A stretch of DNA of 64,000 bases. Source: Ramlibacter alkalitolerans (GTDB lineage Bacteria; Pseudomonadota; Gammaproteobacteria; Burkholderiales; Burkholderiaceae_C). Positions 42,727 through 52,485 of the stretch are shown piece by piece; the stretch's first letter is position 1; each line of letters begins with the position of its first letter. The stretch spans positions 248,001-312,000 of the forward strand of contig NZ_JAEQND010000007.1 in assembly GCF_016722765.1 (NCBI RefSeq), given 5' to 3'. Under the pieces are notes generated by a model, which was not told the DNA's origin, made no database searches, and saw only the letters and a program-made list of their open reading frames with translations. Both the position numbers and the translations under genes were made by a program.

Positions 42727-43617
42727 ATGGAGAGAAGCGAAGCCGCGCAGCGCCCCCGCAAGGATCGGGGGCCCCTGCCGGACGCAGCGGAGCAGCCCGC
42801 GTCCGGCGACGGCAGCGGCCTGCCGCAGGTGGTCGACCAGGTCGCGCTCGCGCGCCTGTACGGCGAGCCGCTGTTCGCCCTGCCGCAGGACCTGTACATC
42901 CCGCCGGACGCGCTCGAGATCTTCCTCGAAGCCTTCGAAGGCCCGCTGGACCTGCTGCTGTACCTCATTCGCAAGCAGAACTTCAACATCCTCGACATCC
43001 CGATGGCGGCGGTGACCCGCCAGTACCTGACGTATGTCGACGAGATCCGCGAGCGCAACCTCGAACTCGCGGCCGAATACCTGCTGATGGCGGCCATGCT
43101 GATCGAGATCAAGTCGCGCATGCTGCTGCCGCCGAAGAAGACGGCCGAAGGCGAGGAAGCCGAGGACCCGCGGGCCGAGCTGGTGCGCCGCCTGCTGGAA
43201 TACGAGCAGATGAAGGCCGCCGCCTTCCGCCTCAACGAGATGCCGCAGGTGGGCCGCGACGTGCTGCGCGCGCAGGTCTACATCGAGCAATCCTTGCAGC
43301 CGCGCTTTCCCGACGTGGAACTGGCGGACCTGCAGGAAGCCTGGCGCGACATCCTGCGCCGGGCCAGGCTGGTGCAGCACCACAAGATCACGCGCGAGGA
43401 ACTCTCGGTGCGCGAGCACATGAGCATGGTGCTCAAGAAGCTGCAGGGCCGCAAGTTCATCGAGTTCGAGCAGCTGTTCGACCCCGCCAAGGGCGTGCCG
43501 GTGCTGATCGTGACCTTCATCGCCACGCTCGAACTGGCCAAGGAAACGCTGATCGAGCTGACCCAGGCCGAGGCCTACGCCCCCATCTACGTCCGGCTCG
43601 CCTATCAGCCCGCCTGA
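42727..43617 (+). CDS. scpA: Segregation and condensation protein A
   Basis: 296 residues. ScpA is the kleisin of the SMC-ScpAB complex that compacts and segregates chromosomes. The N-terminal head-binding part is [20 protein letters not shown], then [20 protein letters not shown] and [20 protein letters not shown], and a C-terminal winged helix is near [20 protein letters not shown]. The first 40 residues are a nonconserved basic/acidic extension. scpB is not in the window. It is preceded by the DUF3460 gene. Confidence 0.95.
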   Translation: MERSEAAQRPRKDRGPLPDAAEQPASGDGSGLPQVVDQVALARLYGEPLFALPQDLYIPPDALEIFLEAFEGPLDLLLYLIRKQNFNILDIPMAAVTRQYLTYVDEIRERNLELAAEYLLMAAMLIEIKSRMLLPPKKTAEGEEAEDPRAELVRRLLEYEQMKAAAFRLNEMPQVGRDVLRAQVYIEQSLQPRFPDVELADLQEAWRDILRRARLVQHHKITREELSVREHMSMVLKKLQGRKFIEFEQLFDPAKGVPVLIVTFIATLELAKETLIELTQAEAYAPIYVRLAYQPA

Positions 43618-43651
43618 CGCACCACAACAACAACCGTTTCCGGGAGACATC

Positions 43652-45250
43652 GTGAGCCAAGCCCTTCCTCGCGATTTCGACGTCCTGATCGTGGGCAGCG
43701 GCCTGGCCGGCCTGTCCGCGGCCCTGCACCTGGCGCCGACGCACCGCGTGGCGATCCTGACCAAGCGCGCCATGACCGACGGCTCCAGCGGCTGGGCGCA
43801 GGGCGGCATCGCCGCCGTCATGGACCGCAACGACAGCTTCGACAGCCACGTCGACGACACGCTGGTGGCCGGCGCCGGGCTGTCCGACCCGGCGGCCACC
43901 CGCTTCGTCGTCGAGCACGCGCCGGAAAGCGTGGACTGGCTGCGCTCGCTAGGCGTGCCCTTCTCGGAAGAGGACGGCCACCTGCACCTCACCCGCGAGG
44001 GCGGCCACAGCGCGCGCCGCATCGTGCACGTGACCGACGCCACCGGCGCCGCGGTGCAGCGCACGCTGATCGAGCGCGTGCGGCGCACGCCCAACATCAC
44101 CGTGCTGGAACAGCACATGCTGGTGGACCTGATCTACGCCGCCAAGCTGGGCCAGTCGCCGAACCGCTGCCTGGGCCTGTATGCGCTGGACGAGCGCACC
44201 GACGAAGTGGTCACCTTCCGCGCGCCGCACACCATCCTGGCCACCGGCGGCGCCGGCAAGGTCTACCTGTACACGACCAACCCGGACACCGCCACCGGCG
44301 ACGGCATCGCGGCCGCCTGGCGCGCCGGCTGCCGGGTGACGAACATGGAGTTCATCCAGTTCCACCCGACCTGCCTGTACCACCCGCACGTCAAGAACTT
44401 CCTGATCTCCGAAGCGGTGCGCGGCGAGGGCGGGCGGCTGATGCTGCCGGACGGCACGCGCTTCATGCCGAACCACGATCCGCGGCTGGAACTCGCGCCG
44501 CGCGACGTCGTCGCCCGCGCCATCGACTTCGAGATGAAGAAGCACGGCCTCGACTGCGTGCTGCTGGACATCTCGCACCAGCCGCCGGAGTTCGTGAAGG
44601 AGCACTTCCCGAACATCCACGCCCGCTGCCTGGAGCTGGGGATCGACATCACGAAGCAGCCGATCCCGGTGGTGCCGGCGGCGCACTACACCTGCGGCGG
44701 CGTGCACACCGACCTGTCCGGCCGCACCGACCTCACGGGCCTGCACGCCATCGGCGAGACCGCCTACACCGGCCTGCATGGCGCCAACCGGCTGGCCAGC
44801 AACTCGCTGGTGGAGTGCATGGTGTTCGCCCGCTCGGCGTCCAACGACATCCTCGCCACGCCGCTGCCCGCGCCGCCCGCGGTGCCGCAGTGGGACGACA
44901 GCCGCGTGACCGATGCCGACGAGGCCGTGGTCATCTCGCACAACTGGGACGAGCTGCGCCGCTTCATGTGGGACTACGTGGGCATAGTCCGCACCAACAA
45001 GCGCCTGGACCGCGCCGCCCACCGCATCGAGCTGCTGCAGGGCGAGATCGACGAGTTCTACGGCGCCTTCCACGTCACGCGCGACCTGCTGGAGCTGCGC
45101 AACCTGGTCACGGTGGCCGACCTGATCGTGCGCTCGGCCCGGTCGCGCCACGAAAGCCGCGGCCTGCACTTCAGCCGCGACTACCCGCAGCTGGCGCCGG
45201 TCGCGGTGCCGACCACCCTCAGCCCGATCCACGAGCGTCCGGTGGCCTGA
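43652..45250 (+). CDS. nadB: L-aspartate oxidase
   Basis: 532 residues. It oxidises L-aspartate to iminoaspartate, the first step of de novo NAD synthesis. The FAD-binding motif [20 protein letters not shown] is at the start, then [17 protein letters not shown], the active-site region [11 protein letters not shown], and [17 protein letters not shown]. The C-terminal helical domain is complete. GTG 43652 has the SD-like GGGAGA six bases before it. It is on the opposite strand to nadA and nadC, which lie about 1.8 kb further. Confidence 0.96.
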   Translation: MSQALPRDFDVLIVGSGLAGLSAALHLAPTHRVAILTKRAMTDGSSGWAQGGIAAVMDRNDSFDSHVDDTLVAGAGLSDPAATRFVVEHAPESVDWLRSLGVPFSEEDGHLHLTREGGHSARRIVHVTDATGAAVQRTLIERVRRTPNITVLEQHMLVDLIYAAKLGQSPNRCLGLYALDERTDEVVTFRAPHTILATGGAGKVYLYTTNPDTATGDGIAAAWRAGCRVTNMEFIQFHPTCLYHPHVKNFLISEAVRGEGGRLMLPDGTRFMPNHDPRLELAPRDVVARAIDFEMKKHGLDCVLLDISHQPPEFVKEHFPNIHARCLELGIDITKQPIPVVPAAHYTCGGVHTDLSGRTDLTGLHAIGETAYTGLHGANRLASNSLVECMVFARSASNDILATPLPAPPAVPQWDDSRVTDADEAVVISHNWDELRRFMWDYVGIVRTNKRLDRAAHRIELLQGEIDEFYGAFHVTRDLLELRNLVTVADLIVRSARSRHESRGLHFSRDYPQLAPVAVPTTLSPIHERPVA

Positions 45251-45353
45251 AGGCGGCGCGATTGCGGCCCAGTGCCGCAGTCGAGCCATGAACCCCCGCA
45301 GGCACCCGCACCCCCTGGTGCCGGAGGCGAGCGCTTGCTATAACGGCGCCACC

Positions 45354-46079
45354 ATGCCGTCCCCCCGCCGCCTGTTCGGCCTCGCCGCCTGCGCCTTCAT
45401 CCTGGCCGCGCCGGCCGCGCGGGCGATGGATTTCAATCTCGTCGGCGATGTGCTCGTGATGTCCGGTCCGGTCACGGGCAACGAGCTGGTGCAGTTGCGC
45501 AACTTCCTCGCCGCCGGCCCGGTCAGGCTGGTGCTGTTGCACGAAAGCCCCGGCGGCGACCTCTGGAACGGCTACCAGGTGGGCAACCGGATCCGCTCGG
45601 AAGGCTTGCCCACCGCCGTCTCCGGCAAGTGCGAATCGGCCTGCGGCCTGATCTTCCTGGGCGGCGCCGAGCGCTCGTTCTCCGACGGACGCCCCATCGG
45701 CGTGACCATGGTGGGCCTGCACGGCGCGCACACCACCGACACGAAGCAGCCGCTGTCGGCGCTGGCGCCGCGCATGGCCTACGTGATCCGCAGCCTGACG
45801 GACGACAAGTACCCGGACGACCTGCTGGAGCGGACCGTCTACACGCGCAACGCGGACGACATCGTCTACTCGTTCCATCCGAGCCGCTTCCGCCAGGACG
45901 GCACGCGCAAGGGCGTGGTCGAGTGCCTCAAGCAGCCGGACGTCTCCTTCAAGTGCTCGATGCTCGAAGGGCTCGATGCGCTGGCGATCGGCGTGCTCAC
46001 GCAGCCGGAGGTGCTGGTGCTGCCGGAAGCGGTCAAGCAGTTGCTGCTGACCCTGCCCCTGGTTCCGGAGAGCCACTGA
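45354..46079 (+). CDS. Exported ClpP/SppA-fold protein of the COG3904 type
   Basis: 241 residues. A signal peptide (RLFGLAACAFILAAPAARA) precedes a crotonase-fold domain: RLVLLHESPGGDLWNGYQVG, with the SPGGD turn, and SGKCESACGLIFLGGAERSF, where the serine in ESAC is in the nucleophile position of ClpP-like proteases. The family is a periplasmic uncharacterised hydrolase-like group. ATG 45354 is chosen because it gives the clean signal peptide; an ATG at 45288 would add 22 unsupported residues. A 220-bp repeat element begins two bases after the stop codon. Confidence 0.74.
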   Translation: MPSPRRLFGLAACAFILAAPAARAMDFNLVGDVLVMSGPVTGNELVQLRNFLAAGPVRLVLLHESPGGDLWNGYQVGNRIRSEGLPTAVSGKCESACGLIFLGGAERSFSDGRPIGVTMVGLHGAHTTDTKQPLSALAPRMAYVIRSLTDDKYPDDLLERTVYTRNADDIVYSFHPSRFRQDGTRKGVVECLKQPDVSFKCSMLEGLDALAIGVLTQPEVLVLPEAVKQLLLTLPLVPESH

Positions 46080-46080
46080 A

Positions 46081-46300
46081 GAAGCTGTGAACGAATTGCT
46101 CGCACCCGCGTGAGGCCGCCATGAACCTCCTCTTGCTCTCAGGACCGCGCCCTGCGGCCTCACCCTTCGGGCCGGGGCGCCTCGAGACGCATGCCGTCGT
46201 TGCGCCCCTTGCCCAGGCGGCCAGCCTGGGCTGCGGGTCGCGCCTAGGCCTGCGCCCCGATGCGCCCCGTCGCGGGCACGATCAATTCATTCACAGCTTC
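46081..46300. repeat. 220-bp element bounded by inverted repeats, filling an intergenic gap
   Basis: The left end is GAAGCTGTGAACGAATTG (46081-46098) and the right end is its complement with one change, CAATTCATTCACAGCTTC (46283-46300). The similarity extends inward to about 30 bases with four mismatches. The element starts two bases after one stop codon and ends five bases before the next start codon. It contains internal palindromes (GCGTGAGGCCGC and GCGGCCTCACC) and no convincing gene. It may be a miniature inverted-repeat element or a structured RNA; no transposase is seen. Confidence 0.62.
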
Positions 46301-46304
46301 TGAG

Positions 46305-46727
46305 ATGACGCCGGCGCGCGAACAGTTCGTGGCCGGCGCGCTGGCGATCGCGGTCGGCGCGGCCGTGGCATTGGCGATGCTGTACGCGCCCGGCGGCGCC
46401 CGCGCGCCGGCCTGGGTGATCTATGCCGCCGCCGGCGCCTTCGTGCTCGCGGGCCTGACGCTGATCGCGCAGGGCACCGGCCGGCGCCTGCTGGCGCGCT
46501 GGCTGCCGGCGCTCGTGATCGCCTGCCTGGTGGCGCCTGCCGCCTGGATCGCCCTTGGCGCCGGCCCACGCCGCTGCCTGGTCAGCGTCTGGGCTTCCGG
46601 CGGCCGGCTGCTGGGCCGGCACTCGGACCTGCTGTGCCGCCTGGCCTTCGGTGCCGGCGCGGTGCTGGGCCTGCTGATGCTGCTGCTGGCCGTCCGTGAA
46701 GCCCTGCGCAACGACCTCGATCCCTGA
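46305..46727 (+). CDS. Four-helix membrane protein, unknown
   Basis: 140 residues. Four hydrophobic stretches are visible: FVAGALAIAVGAAVALAMLY, WVIYAAAGAFVLAGLTLIAQ, ALVIACLVAPAAWIALGAG and LAFGAGAVLGLLMLLLAVRE. Two cysteines lie close together near GPRRCLVSVW and LLCRLAFG. I do not recognise the family. ATG 46305 follows the end of the inverted-repeat element with only four bases between them, so its ribosome site lies in the repeat. The gene may have been separated from the upstream gene by insertion of that element. Confidence 0.6.
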   Translation: MTPAREQFVAGALAIAVGAAVALAMLYAPGGARAPAWVIYAAAGAFVLAGLTLIAQGTGRRLLARWLPALVIACLVAPAAWIALGAGPRRCLVSVWASGGRLLGRHSDLLCRLAFGAGAVLGLLMLLLAVREALRNDLDP

Positions 46728-46775
46728 ACGGGCGCCGATCGGCCTACCATGGCAGGTCCAGCCAGGGGAGGTCAC

Positions 46776-47069
46776 GTGTACGGCTTGATTTCCAAACTGA
46801 AGGCGGAGCCCGGCCAGCGGGAGGCGCTCATGGCGATCCTGCTGCAGGGCACCCGGGCGATGCCCGGCTGCATCCACTACATCATCGGCAGGGACACCCA
46901 GGACGAGCGCACGCTCTGGGTGGTGGAGACCTGGGACAGCCCGCAGGCCCACCGGTCCTCGCTGGCCCTGCCCGAGGTGGTGGAGGCGATGACGCGCGGC
47001 AAGCCGCTGATCGCCGCCATCGAGCAACGGGTGGAGACGGAGCCGCTCGAGACGACGAGCTGCAGCTGA
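46776..47069 (+). CDS. Antibiotic biosynthesis monooxygenase (ABM) domain protein
   Basis: 97 residues, single domain: LISKLKAEPGQREALMAILL, then GCIHYIIGRDTQDERTLWVV and ETWDSPQAHRSSLALPEVVE. ABM-fold proteins of this kind are quinol-type monooxygenases or heme-degrading relatives. Here the start is GTG 46776, preceded by AGGGGAGGT, which is better than the ATG at 46749. It is convergent with nadA, whose end lies seven bases away. Confidence 0.82.
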   Translation: MYGLISKLKAEPGQREALMAILLQGTRAMPGCIHYIIGRDTQDERTLWVVETWDSPQAHRSSLALPEVVEAMTRGKPLIAAIEQRVETEPLETTSCS

Positions 47070-47076
47070 ACGCGGC

Positions 47077-48195
47077 TCAAGCCGCGCCGATGTTCGGCAC
47101 CAGTGCGCCCGCCGGCTGGCCCGCCTTGAGCGCCGCCGTGAAGGCCAGCATCCGGTCGATCGGTACGCGTGCGCGGTCGATGATCGCCGGATCGACGAAC
47201 ACCTCGTTGGCGCCGGTCTCCAGCACGTGGGCCAGGCCGGCCAGCCCGTTCATGGCCATCCACGGGCAATGCGCGCAGCTCTTGCACGTGGCGCTGTTGC
47301 CCGCGGTCGGCGCCTCGATGAACACCTTGCCGGGGTTGAGCGTGCGCAGCTTGTGCATCATGCCGTTGTCGGTGGCCACGATGAACTCGCGCGCATCCAT
47401 CTCGCGCGCCGCCTTCAGGATCGCGGAGGTGGACCCGACCGCATCGGCCAGGGCCACCACGTCGGCCGGCGACTCGGGGTGCACCAGCACCCTGGCATTG
47501 GGGTACTGCTTCTTCAGGTCCTCCAGCTCGAAGGCCTTGAACTCGTCGTGCACGATGCACGAGCCGTTCCAGAACACCATGTCGGCGCCGGTCTCGCGCT
47601 GGATGTAGCTGCCCAGGTGCTTGTCGGGCGCCCACAGGATCTTGTGGCCCTTCGCCTTGAGCGCGCCGACGATGTCGAGCGCGCAGCTCGAAGTCACGAG
47701 CCAGTCCGAGCGCGCCTTCACCGCCGCACTGGTGTTGGCGTAGACGACGACCGTGCGGTCCGGGTGGGCGTTGCAGAAGGCGTCGAACTCCTCTTCCGGG
47801 CAGCCGAGGTCGAGCGAGCAGGTCGCATCCAGGTCGGGCATCAGCACGCGCTTTTCCGGCGACAGGATCTTGGACGTCTCGCCCATGAACTTCACGCCGG
47901 AGACCACCAGCGTCTGCGCCGGGTGCTCGCGGCCGAAGCGCGCCATCTCCAGCGAGTCGCTGACGATGCCGCCGGTTTCTTCCGCCAGGTCCTGCAGGTC
48001 GGGGTGCACGTAGTAGTGCGACACCATCACCGCATTGCGTTCCTCGAGCAGGCGCTTGATCTTTTCCTTCAGCGCCGCGCGCTCCGCCGGCGCGGGCTCC
48101 ACGGGAACCCGGGCCCAGGCGTGCTTGGTGTCGCAGGTGTTGCCGGGCAGCGGATGTTCGTACTCGACGTCCTTGATGGGAATCACGGCGCTCAT
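47077..48195 (-). CDS. nadA: Quinolinate synthase A
   Basis: 372 residues. It condenses iminoaspartate with dihydroxyacetone phosphate to quinolinate using a [4Fe-4S] cluster. Conserved parts: [62 protein letters not shown] and [15 protein letters not shown], which hold cysteines of the cluster. It matches the longer beta-proteobacterial form. Start ATG 48195 overlaps the TGA of nadC by four bases, so nadC and nadA are one operon. Confidence 0.96.
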   Translation of the reverse strand: MSAVIPIKDVEYEHPLPGNTCDTKHAWARVPVEPAPAERAALKEKIKRLLEERNAVMVSHYYVHPDLQDLAEETGGIVSDSLEMARFGREHPAQTLVVSGVKFMGETSKILSPEKRVLMPDLDATCSLDLGCPEEEFDAFCNAHPDRTVVVYANTSAAVKARSDWLVTSSCALDIVGALKAKGHKILWAPDKHLGSYIQRETGADMVFWNGSCIVHDEFKAFELEDLKKQYPNARVLVHPESPADVVALADAVGSTSAILKAAREMDAREFIVATDNGMMHKLRTLNPGKVFIEAPTAGNSATCKSCAHCPWMAMNGLAGLAHVLETGANEVFVDPAIIDRARVPIDRMLAFTAALKAGQPAGALVPNIGAA

Positions 48196-49058
48196 GAGGT
48201 TTCTTTCAGGCGCATGGAGAAGTCCGTCGCCTTCACGTCCTTGGTCAAGGTGCCGATGGAGATGCGGTCGACGCCCGTCTCCGCAAGGTCGCGCACGGTC
48301 TCGAGCGTCACGCCGCCGGAAATCTCCAGGATCGCGCGGCCGGCATTGATGCGCACCGCCTCGCGCAGGGTGGGCAGGTCCATGTTGTCCAGCAGGACCA
48401 TGCCGGCCCCGGCGTCCAGCGCCTCCTGCAACTGGGCCAGCGTCTCGACCTCGATCTCGATGAAGCTCGCGTGCGCGGCGACGCGCTGCGCCGCCTGCAG
48501 CACCGGCACGACGCCACCGGCTGCCGCGATGTGGTTCTCCTTGATCAGCACGGCGTCGTACAGGCCGATGCGGTGGTTCAGGCCACCGCCGGTCCGGACC
48601 GCGTACTTCTGCGCCAGCCGCAGGCCGGGCAGCGTCTTGCGGGTGTCGACGATGCGCGCGCGCGTGCCGCGCACCGCCTCCACGTAGCTCGCGGTCCTGG
48701 TCGCCACGGCACTGAGCAACTGGAGGAAATTGAGCGCCGTGCGTTCCGCCGTGAGCAGCCCGCGGGCGGAGCCCTCCAGTTCGAGCACGACCTGGTCGGC
48801 GCTGCAGCGCTCGCCCTCGCCCACCAGCCAGCGCAGCTGCACGCCGGGATCCACCTGCCGCAGCACGGCCTCGGCCCACGGTGCGCCGCAGATCACCGCG
48901 CTCTCGCGCGCCAGCACGCGCCCGCGCGCCTGCCGGCCTTCGGGGACGAGCCCCGCCGTCAGGTCGCCCGCGCCCACGTCTTCCGCCAGCGCGCGGGCGG
49001 CGTCGCTGCGGGCCAGTTCCGCCAGTGCGGACAGGGAGAAATCGAACACGCCACTCAT
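48192..49058 (-). CDS. nadC: Nicotinate-nucleotide pyrophosphorylase (carboxylating)
   Basis: 288 residues. It converts quinolinate and PRPP to nicotinate mononucleotide. Motifs: [20 protein letters not shown], then [20 protein letters not shown] and [20 protein letters not shown], the phosphoribosyl and quinolinate-binding region, and [20 protein letters not shown]. The start ATG 49058 is chosen for the family start; the open frame extends much further upstream but is shadow sequence. It is divergent from a thioesterase gene with 69 bases between them. Confidence 0.96.
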   Translation of the reverse strand: MSGVFDFSLSALAELARSDAARALAEDVGAGDLTAGLVPEGRQARGRVLARESAVICGAPWAEAVLRQVDPGVQLRWLVGEGERCSADQVVLELEGSARGLLTAERTALNFLQLLSAVATRTASYVEAVRGTRARIVDTRKTLPGLRLAQKYAVRTGGGLNHRIGLYDAVLIKENHIAAAGGVVPVLQAAQRVAAHASFIEIEVETLAQLQEALDAGAGMVLLDNMDLPTLREAVRINAGRAILEISGGVTLETVRDLAETGVDRISIGTLTKDVKATDFSMRLKETS

Positions 49059-49127
49059 GTGCCGAGCATAACCGCCGCGGCATGCCCCCGCTGGCGCGCG
49101 GCCTGCCGCGCCGCTACAGTCGCGCGC

Positions 49128-49526
49128 ATGAACCTCGCCGAGATCCAGCAGCTGCTCGCACCGCTCTTCCCCGGCCTGATGGGCGTGCAGCTCACCGAGC
49201 TGACGCCCGAGCGCGTGGTGGCCACGATGCGCGTGCGGCCCGAGCTGTGCACGGCCGGCGGCATCCTGCACGGGGGCGCCCACATGGCGTTCGCCGACAC
49301 CCTGGGCGCCGTCGGCACCGTGCTGAACCTGCCGCACGGCAAGCGCACGACGACCACCGACTCCAGCACCAAGTTCATCGGCGGTGCGGCCGTCGACACG
49401 ACGGTCACCGGCGAGAGCGTCGCGCTGCACCGCGGCCGCACCACGATGGTCTGGCAGACCACCATCCGCAACGAGCAGGGCAAGCTCTGCTCGGTGGTGA
49501 CGCAGACGCAGCTGGTGCTGGATTAG
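49128..49526 (+). CDS. PaaI-family thioesterase (hotdog fold)
   Basis: 132 residues. The hotdog core is ELCTAGGILHGGAHMAFADT, with the conserved HGG and the aspartate two positions past the helix start, then TDSSTKFIGGAAVDTTVTGE. These proteins hydrolyse aromatic or other acyl-CoA thioesters. ATG 49128 is chosen; in-frame sequence upstream belongs to the antisense of nadC. The neighbours do not indicate the substrate. Confidence 0.85.
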   Translation: MNLAEIQQLLAPLFPGLMGVQLTELTPERVVATMRVRPELCTAGGILHGGAHMAFADTLGAVGTVLNLPHGKRTTTTDSSTKFIGGAAVDTTVTGESVALHRGRTTMVWQTTIRNEQGKLCSVVTQTQLVLD

Positions 49527-49598
49527 GCGCGGTTGCTCCCACAGGCGCTGGCGCGCGCCGCTGACGGCCGGTGCGGCGTGCGCCCTGACAATGGGGCG

Positions 49599-49931
49599 AT
49601 GGACTCGACCTATTCCCCCACGCAACCCGCCCGCGCGGAGGTGGATGCGTACGCCGGCGCCACCGTGCTGGACTTCGGCACCAACTGGTGCGGCTGGTGC
49701 CGCAACGCCCAGCCGCTGATCGCGCAGGCGCTGGGCTCGCAGCCGCAGGTGCGTCATCTCCAGGTGGAAGACGGCCCCGGGCGGCCGCTCGGGCGCAGCT
49801 TCCGCGTCAAGCTCTGGCCGACGCTGGTCTTCCTGAAGGACGGCCAGGAGGTCGCCCGCGTCGTGCGGCCGTCGAACGTCGACGAACTGCGCGACGCGCT
49901 GGCGAAGGTCAGCGACGATGTGAAGGCGTAA
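49599..49931 (+). CDS. Thioredoxin-fold protein with WCGWC motif
   Basis: 110 residues. GATVLDFGTNWCGWCRNAQP contains the CxxC redox pair (CGWC), and FRVKLWPTLVFLKDGQEVAR has the cis-proline and beta strands of thioredoxin. It lacks a signal peptide, so it is cytoplasmic. ATG 49599 (MDSTYSPTQ) is chosen over an ATG at 49533 that overlaps a low-quality stretch. It would reduce disulfides or serve as a thioredoxin-like protein; no partner is adjacent. Confidence 0.85.
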   Translation: MDSTYSPTQPARAEVDAYAGATVLDFGTNWCGWCRNAQPLIAQALGSQPQVRHLQVEDGPGRPLGRSFRVKLWPTLVFLKDGQEVARVVRPSNVDELRDALAKVSDDVKA

Positions 49932-49960
49932 GGACGGCGCAGGAAGCACCATGGCGCCTG

Positions 49961-50047
49961 CGTAGGCTGGCGGTGGAGCGGAGCGAAACCCCAGCGATGC
50001 TCGCAGAGCTGGGGTTCCGGCGCTTCGCGCGTCACCACCAGCCTACG
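49961..50047. repeat. GTAGGCTGG-family hairpin repeat, second copy
   Basis: The outer ends are CGTAGGCTGG (49961-49970) and CCAGCCTACG (50038-50047). The inner stem is less perfect than in the copy at 32881 but contains GCGAAACCCCAGC with GCTGGGGTTCCGGCGC. The arrangement is the same. It lies between a thioredoxin-like gene and the convergent lipoprotein gene, where it may act as a bidirectional transcript end. Confidence 0.82.
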
Positions 50048-50122
50048 GGTCAGGCCCCGCCGTTACCCCAGCGGGCCTGCCGTTAGCGCCAGCGAGCCCG
50101 CCGGCGTTTCCAGCCCGAACGC

Positions 50123-50782
50123 CTAGTTCGCCGCGAAGCAATACAGCCGGCCATCACCGCCCGTCGCCTTGAGCGACTCCAGGCTGCAGCCGCGGCTCGG
50201 ATGCGAGGAGTTCCAGGATTTCGCCGGCGGCTCCTCGTTCAGGCCTGTGCGGTCGTGGTGCCCAACGATAGCCGAGCCCTCGCCGCTCTTCGTCCAGTTG
50301 CCGCAGGTGCTGTCGCCGGCCGCCGCCATGGCGCGCCCATCCGGCGAGGAACCGGTCAGCACGTCGTGCATGTTCACGGCGTCGCCGCGGCCCATCACCA
50401 TGTCGCCGCGTTCCGTCAGCGCCGTCTGCTTGGTGATGCGATTGGTGGCATGCAGTTCGTCGACGCTGCCGGCGATCACCTCGCCCTTGGCGTTCATCCA
50501 CGGGCCGCGGCCGATGCGGTCGCGCGCGTTCACGCCGCCGGCGCCGGTGGTGCTCAGGTAGGCGCGCCAGGTCTTGCCGCCGGCACCGGCGGCCGAAGCG
50601 AGGGTCTGGCAATAGCGGTCGGCGCCGGCCAGGCCGCCGAAGTCCGCGCCTTTGCCGGGATTGGCGCTGGTGACGAAGAAGCTCATCTTGTTGCCACTGG
50701 AGCTGAAAGGTCCCATGCCGGAGCATGCCGCGACGATGGCGGCGGAACCGGCGAGGACCAGGACGAGGGCAGTACGGCGCAT
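50123..50782 (-). CDS. Lectin-like lipoprotein of unknown role
   Basis: 219 residues. The lipoprotein signal LVLVLAGSAAIVAACSGMG has its cysteine within the first 25 residues. The mature domain (MSFFVTSANPGKGADFGGLA, ARDRIGRGPWMNAKGEVIAG, STCGNWTKSGEGSAIVGHHD and SWNSSHPSRGCSLESLKATG) matches a secreted family sometimes annotated as lectin, with similarity to the collagen XV/XVIII endostatin fold. Cysteines are placed for two disulfides. ATG 50782 is chosen because GGAG lies eight bases upstream; GTG 50791 has no such site. It is probably outer-membrane anchored. Confidence 0.78.
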   Translation of the reverse strand: MRRTALVLVLAGSAAIVAACSGMGPFSSSGNKMSFFVTSANPGKGADFGGLAGADRYCQTLASAAGAGGKTWRAYLSTTGAGGVNARDRIGRGPWMNAKGEVIAGSVDELHATNRITKQTALTERGDMVMGRGDAVNMHDVLTGSSPDGRAMAAAGDSTCGNWTKSGEGSAIVGHHDRTGLNEEPPAKSWNSSHPSRGCSLESLKATGGDGRLYCFAAN

Positions 50783-50883
50783 GAGGGGCACTCCATTGTG
50801 GTTAGGACCCGCAGTCTCGTGCAGCGGCCTGCCCCGCGGACTGCGGGAAGCTCCCTAGGTAACGGATGGAATAAATGGGGGCG

Positions 50884-51888
50884 TTAGCCGCGCTCGGCCG
50901 CAGGATCGCGCCCCATCAGCGCGGCAACCGCCTGCGCCGGCGACACGCGCCCGTCCAGCAGGTCCACCACACCGGCCGCAATGGGCATTTCGACGCCGAG
51001 GCGGCTCGCCCGCTCCACCACCGTGCGCGCGCTGTACACGCCTTCGGCCACGTGGCCGAGCGAGGCGACGGCCTGCTGCAGCGTGCGCCCCTCCGCCAGC
51101 AGCAGGCCCACGCGCCGGTTCCGGCTCAGGTCGCCGGTGGCGGTGAGCACCAGGTCACCGAGGCCCGAGAGGCCCATGAAAGTGTCGACGCGTGCGCCGA
51201 GCGCCACCCCCAGGCGGGTCATCTCCGCCAGGCCGCGCGTGACGAGGGCGGCGCGCGCATTGAGGCCGAGGGCCAGGCCGTCGCACAGGCCGGTGGCGAT
51301 GGCCAGCACGTTCTTCACCGCGCCACCGACTTCGACGCCGGCGAGGTCGTCGTTGACGTACACCCGCAGGGTCGGACCGTGGAAGGCGGCCACCAGCGCT
51401 TCCCGCACGGCCGCCGCATCGCTCGCAGCCACCAGCGCGGTCGGCTGGCCACGGGCGACTTCCTGGGCGAAGCTGGGGCCGCTGAGGGCGCCGGCGGCCA
51501 GCTGCGGCGCCACTTCCGCCCGCACCTCGTGTCCGAGCAGGCCGTAGGGCTGTGCGACCGGCGCCTCGAAGCCCTTGCAAAGCCAGGCCACGGGCCGCGT
51601 GCAGCCGGCCACGGAAACCAGCATCTGGCGCAATCCCGCCATCGGCGTGGCGATGATCACCACGTCGTGGCGCTGGGCCAGCATGCCGGGCTCACCGTCG
51701 GCACGCGATGCCACGCGCACGCCGGCAGGCAGCCGGTGGCCGGGAAGATAGGCGGTGTTCTCGCCCCGGCCGGCGATCGCGGCGGCCTGCGCCGCGTCGC
51801 GCGCCCAGAGCGTGACCCGATGGCGCTGGCCGGCGCTGATGGCCAGCGCCGTGCCCCAGGCACCGGCCCCGAGCACGAGGATGTCCAT
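50884..51888 (-). CDS. gpsA: Glycerol-3-phosphate dehydrogenase [NAD(P)+]
   Basis: 334 residues. It makes sn-glycerol-3-phosphate from dihydroxyacetone phosphate for phospholipids. The NAD-binding start [20 protein letters not shown] is followed by [40 protein letters not shown] with the catalytic lysine, then [20 protein letters not shown]. It lies 21 bases downstream of secB and belongs to the canonical rhodanese-grxC-secB-gpsA cluster. Confidence 0.97.
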   Translation of the reverse strand: MDILVLGAGAWGTALAISAGQRHRVTLWARDAAQAAAIAGRGENTAYLPGHRLPAGVRVASRADGEPGMLAQRHDVVIIATPMAGLRQMLVSVAGCTRPVAWLCKGFEAPVAQPYGLLGHEVRAEVAPQLAAGALSGPSFAQEVARGQPTALVAASDAAAVREALVAAFHGPTLRVYVNDDLAGVEVGGAVKNVLAIATGLCDGLALGLNARAALVTRGLAEMTRLGVALGARVDTFMGLSGLGDLVLTATGDLSRNRRVGLLLAEGRTLQQAVASLGHVAEGVYSARTVVERASRLGVEMPIAAGVVDLLDGRVSPAQAVAALMGRDPAAERG

Positions 51889-51909
51889 GAGCCGGGCGCC
51901 GGACCCGCG

Positions 51910-52377
51910 TCAGGCGGAGGTGATGATCGGCGAAGCCTCGCCGCCCTGCGCCTGCTGGGCCTGCTGCTGCTCGTACATGGCCTGGAAGTTGATTTCAGCC
52001 AGGTGCACGGGCGGGAAGCCGGCGCGGGTCACGATGTCGGCGACGTTGCCGCGCAGGTAGGGGTAGACGATCTGCGGGCAGGCGCTGCCCATGATCGCCT
52101 GCATCTGTTCCGGCGGCACGTTGCGGATCTCGAAGATGCCGGCCTGCTTGACCTCCACCAGGAACACGGTGCGGTCCTTGATCTTGGTCGTGACGGTGGC
52201 GGACACGGCCACCTCGTAGACGCCGTCGGCGGCCTGCTGCGCCTCGACACCGAGCTGGATGTCGACGCTGGGCTGCTCCTGGTCCAGCAGGATGGCCGGG
52301 CTGTTGGGCTGCTCCAGCGAAGCCTCCTTCATGTAGACGCGCTGGATCTGGAACACGGGATCGTTGTTGTCGGCCAT
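51910..52377 (-). CDS. secB: Protein-export chaperone SecB
   Basis: 155 residues. SecB holds preproteins unfolded for SecA. The family text is [20 protein letters not shown], then [40 protein letters not shown] and [20 protein letters not shown]. It is cytoplasmic. A terminator hairpin lies just upstream, between grxC and secB, so secB may have its own promoter or receive only part of the transcription from grxC. Confidence 0.97.
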   Translation of the reverse strand: MADNNDPVFQIQRVYMKEASLEQPNSPAILLDQEQPSVDIQLGVEAQQAADGVYEVAVSATVTTKIKDRTVFLVEVKQAGIFEIRNVPPEQMQAIMGSACPQIVYPYLRGNVADIVTRAGFPPVHLAEINFQAMYEQQQAQQAQGGEASPIITSA

Positions 52378-52401
52378 CTCTGGTTGCCTCGGTTGCGAAT
52401 G

Positions 52402-52431
52402 AAAAAGCCCGCCGGGACGCTCCCGGCGGGC
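52402..52431 (-). terminator. Intrinsic terminator between grxC and secB
   Basis: GCCCGCCGGGA and TCCCGGCGGGC form an 11-bp stem with a 3-base loop. On the minus strand it is followed by TTTTTCATTC, a run of five T residues. It lies 55 bases after the grxC stop codon and 25 bases before the secB start codon. Confidence 0.85.
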
Positions 52432-52485
52432 GCAGTTTGCGTCAGCCCGCCATTATCTCAGGCCGGCGGAAGGCCCAGAAACGCC

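Noticed and set aside
46121..46303. 60-codon open frame inside the inverted-repeat element
   Set aside because: It has no ribosome site or recognisable sequence, and it spans internal palindromes of the repeat element.
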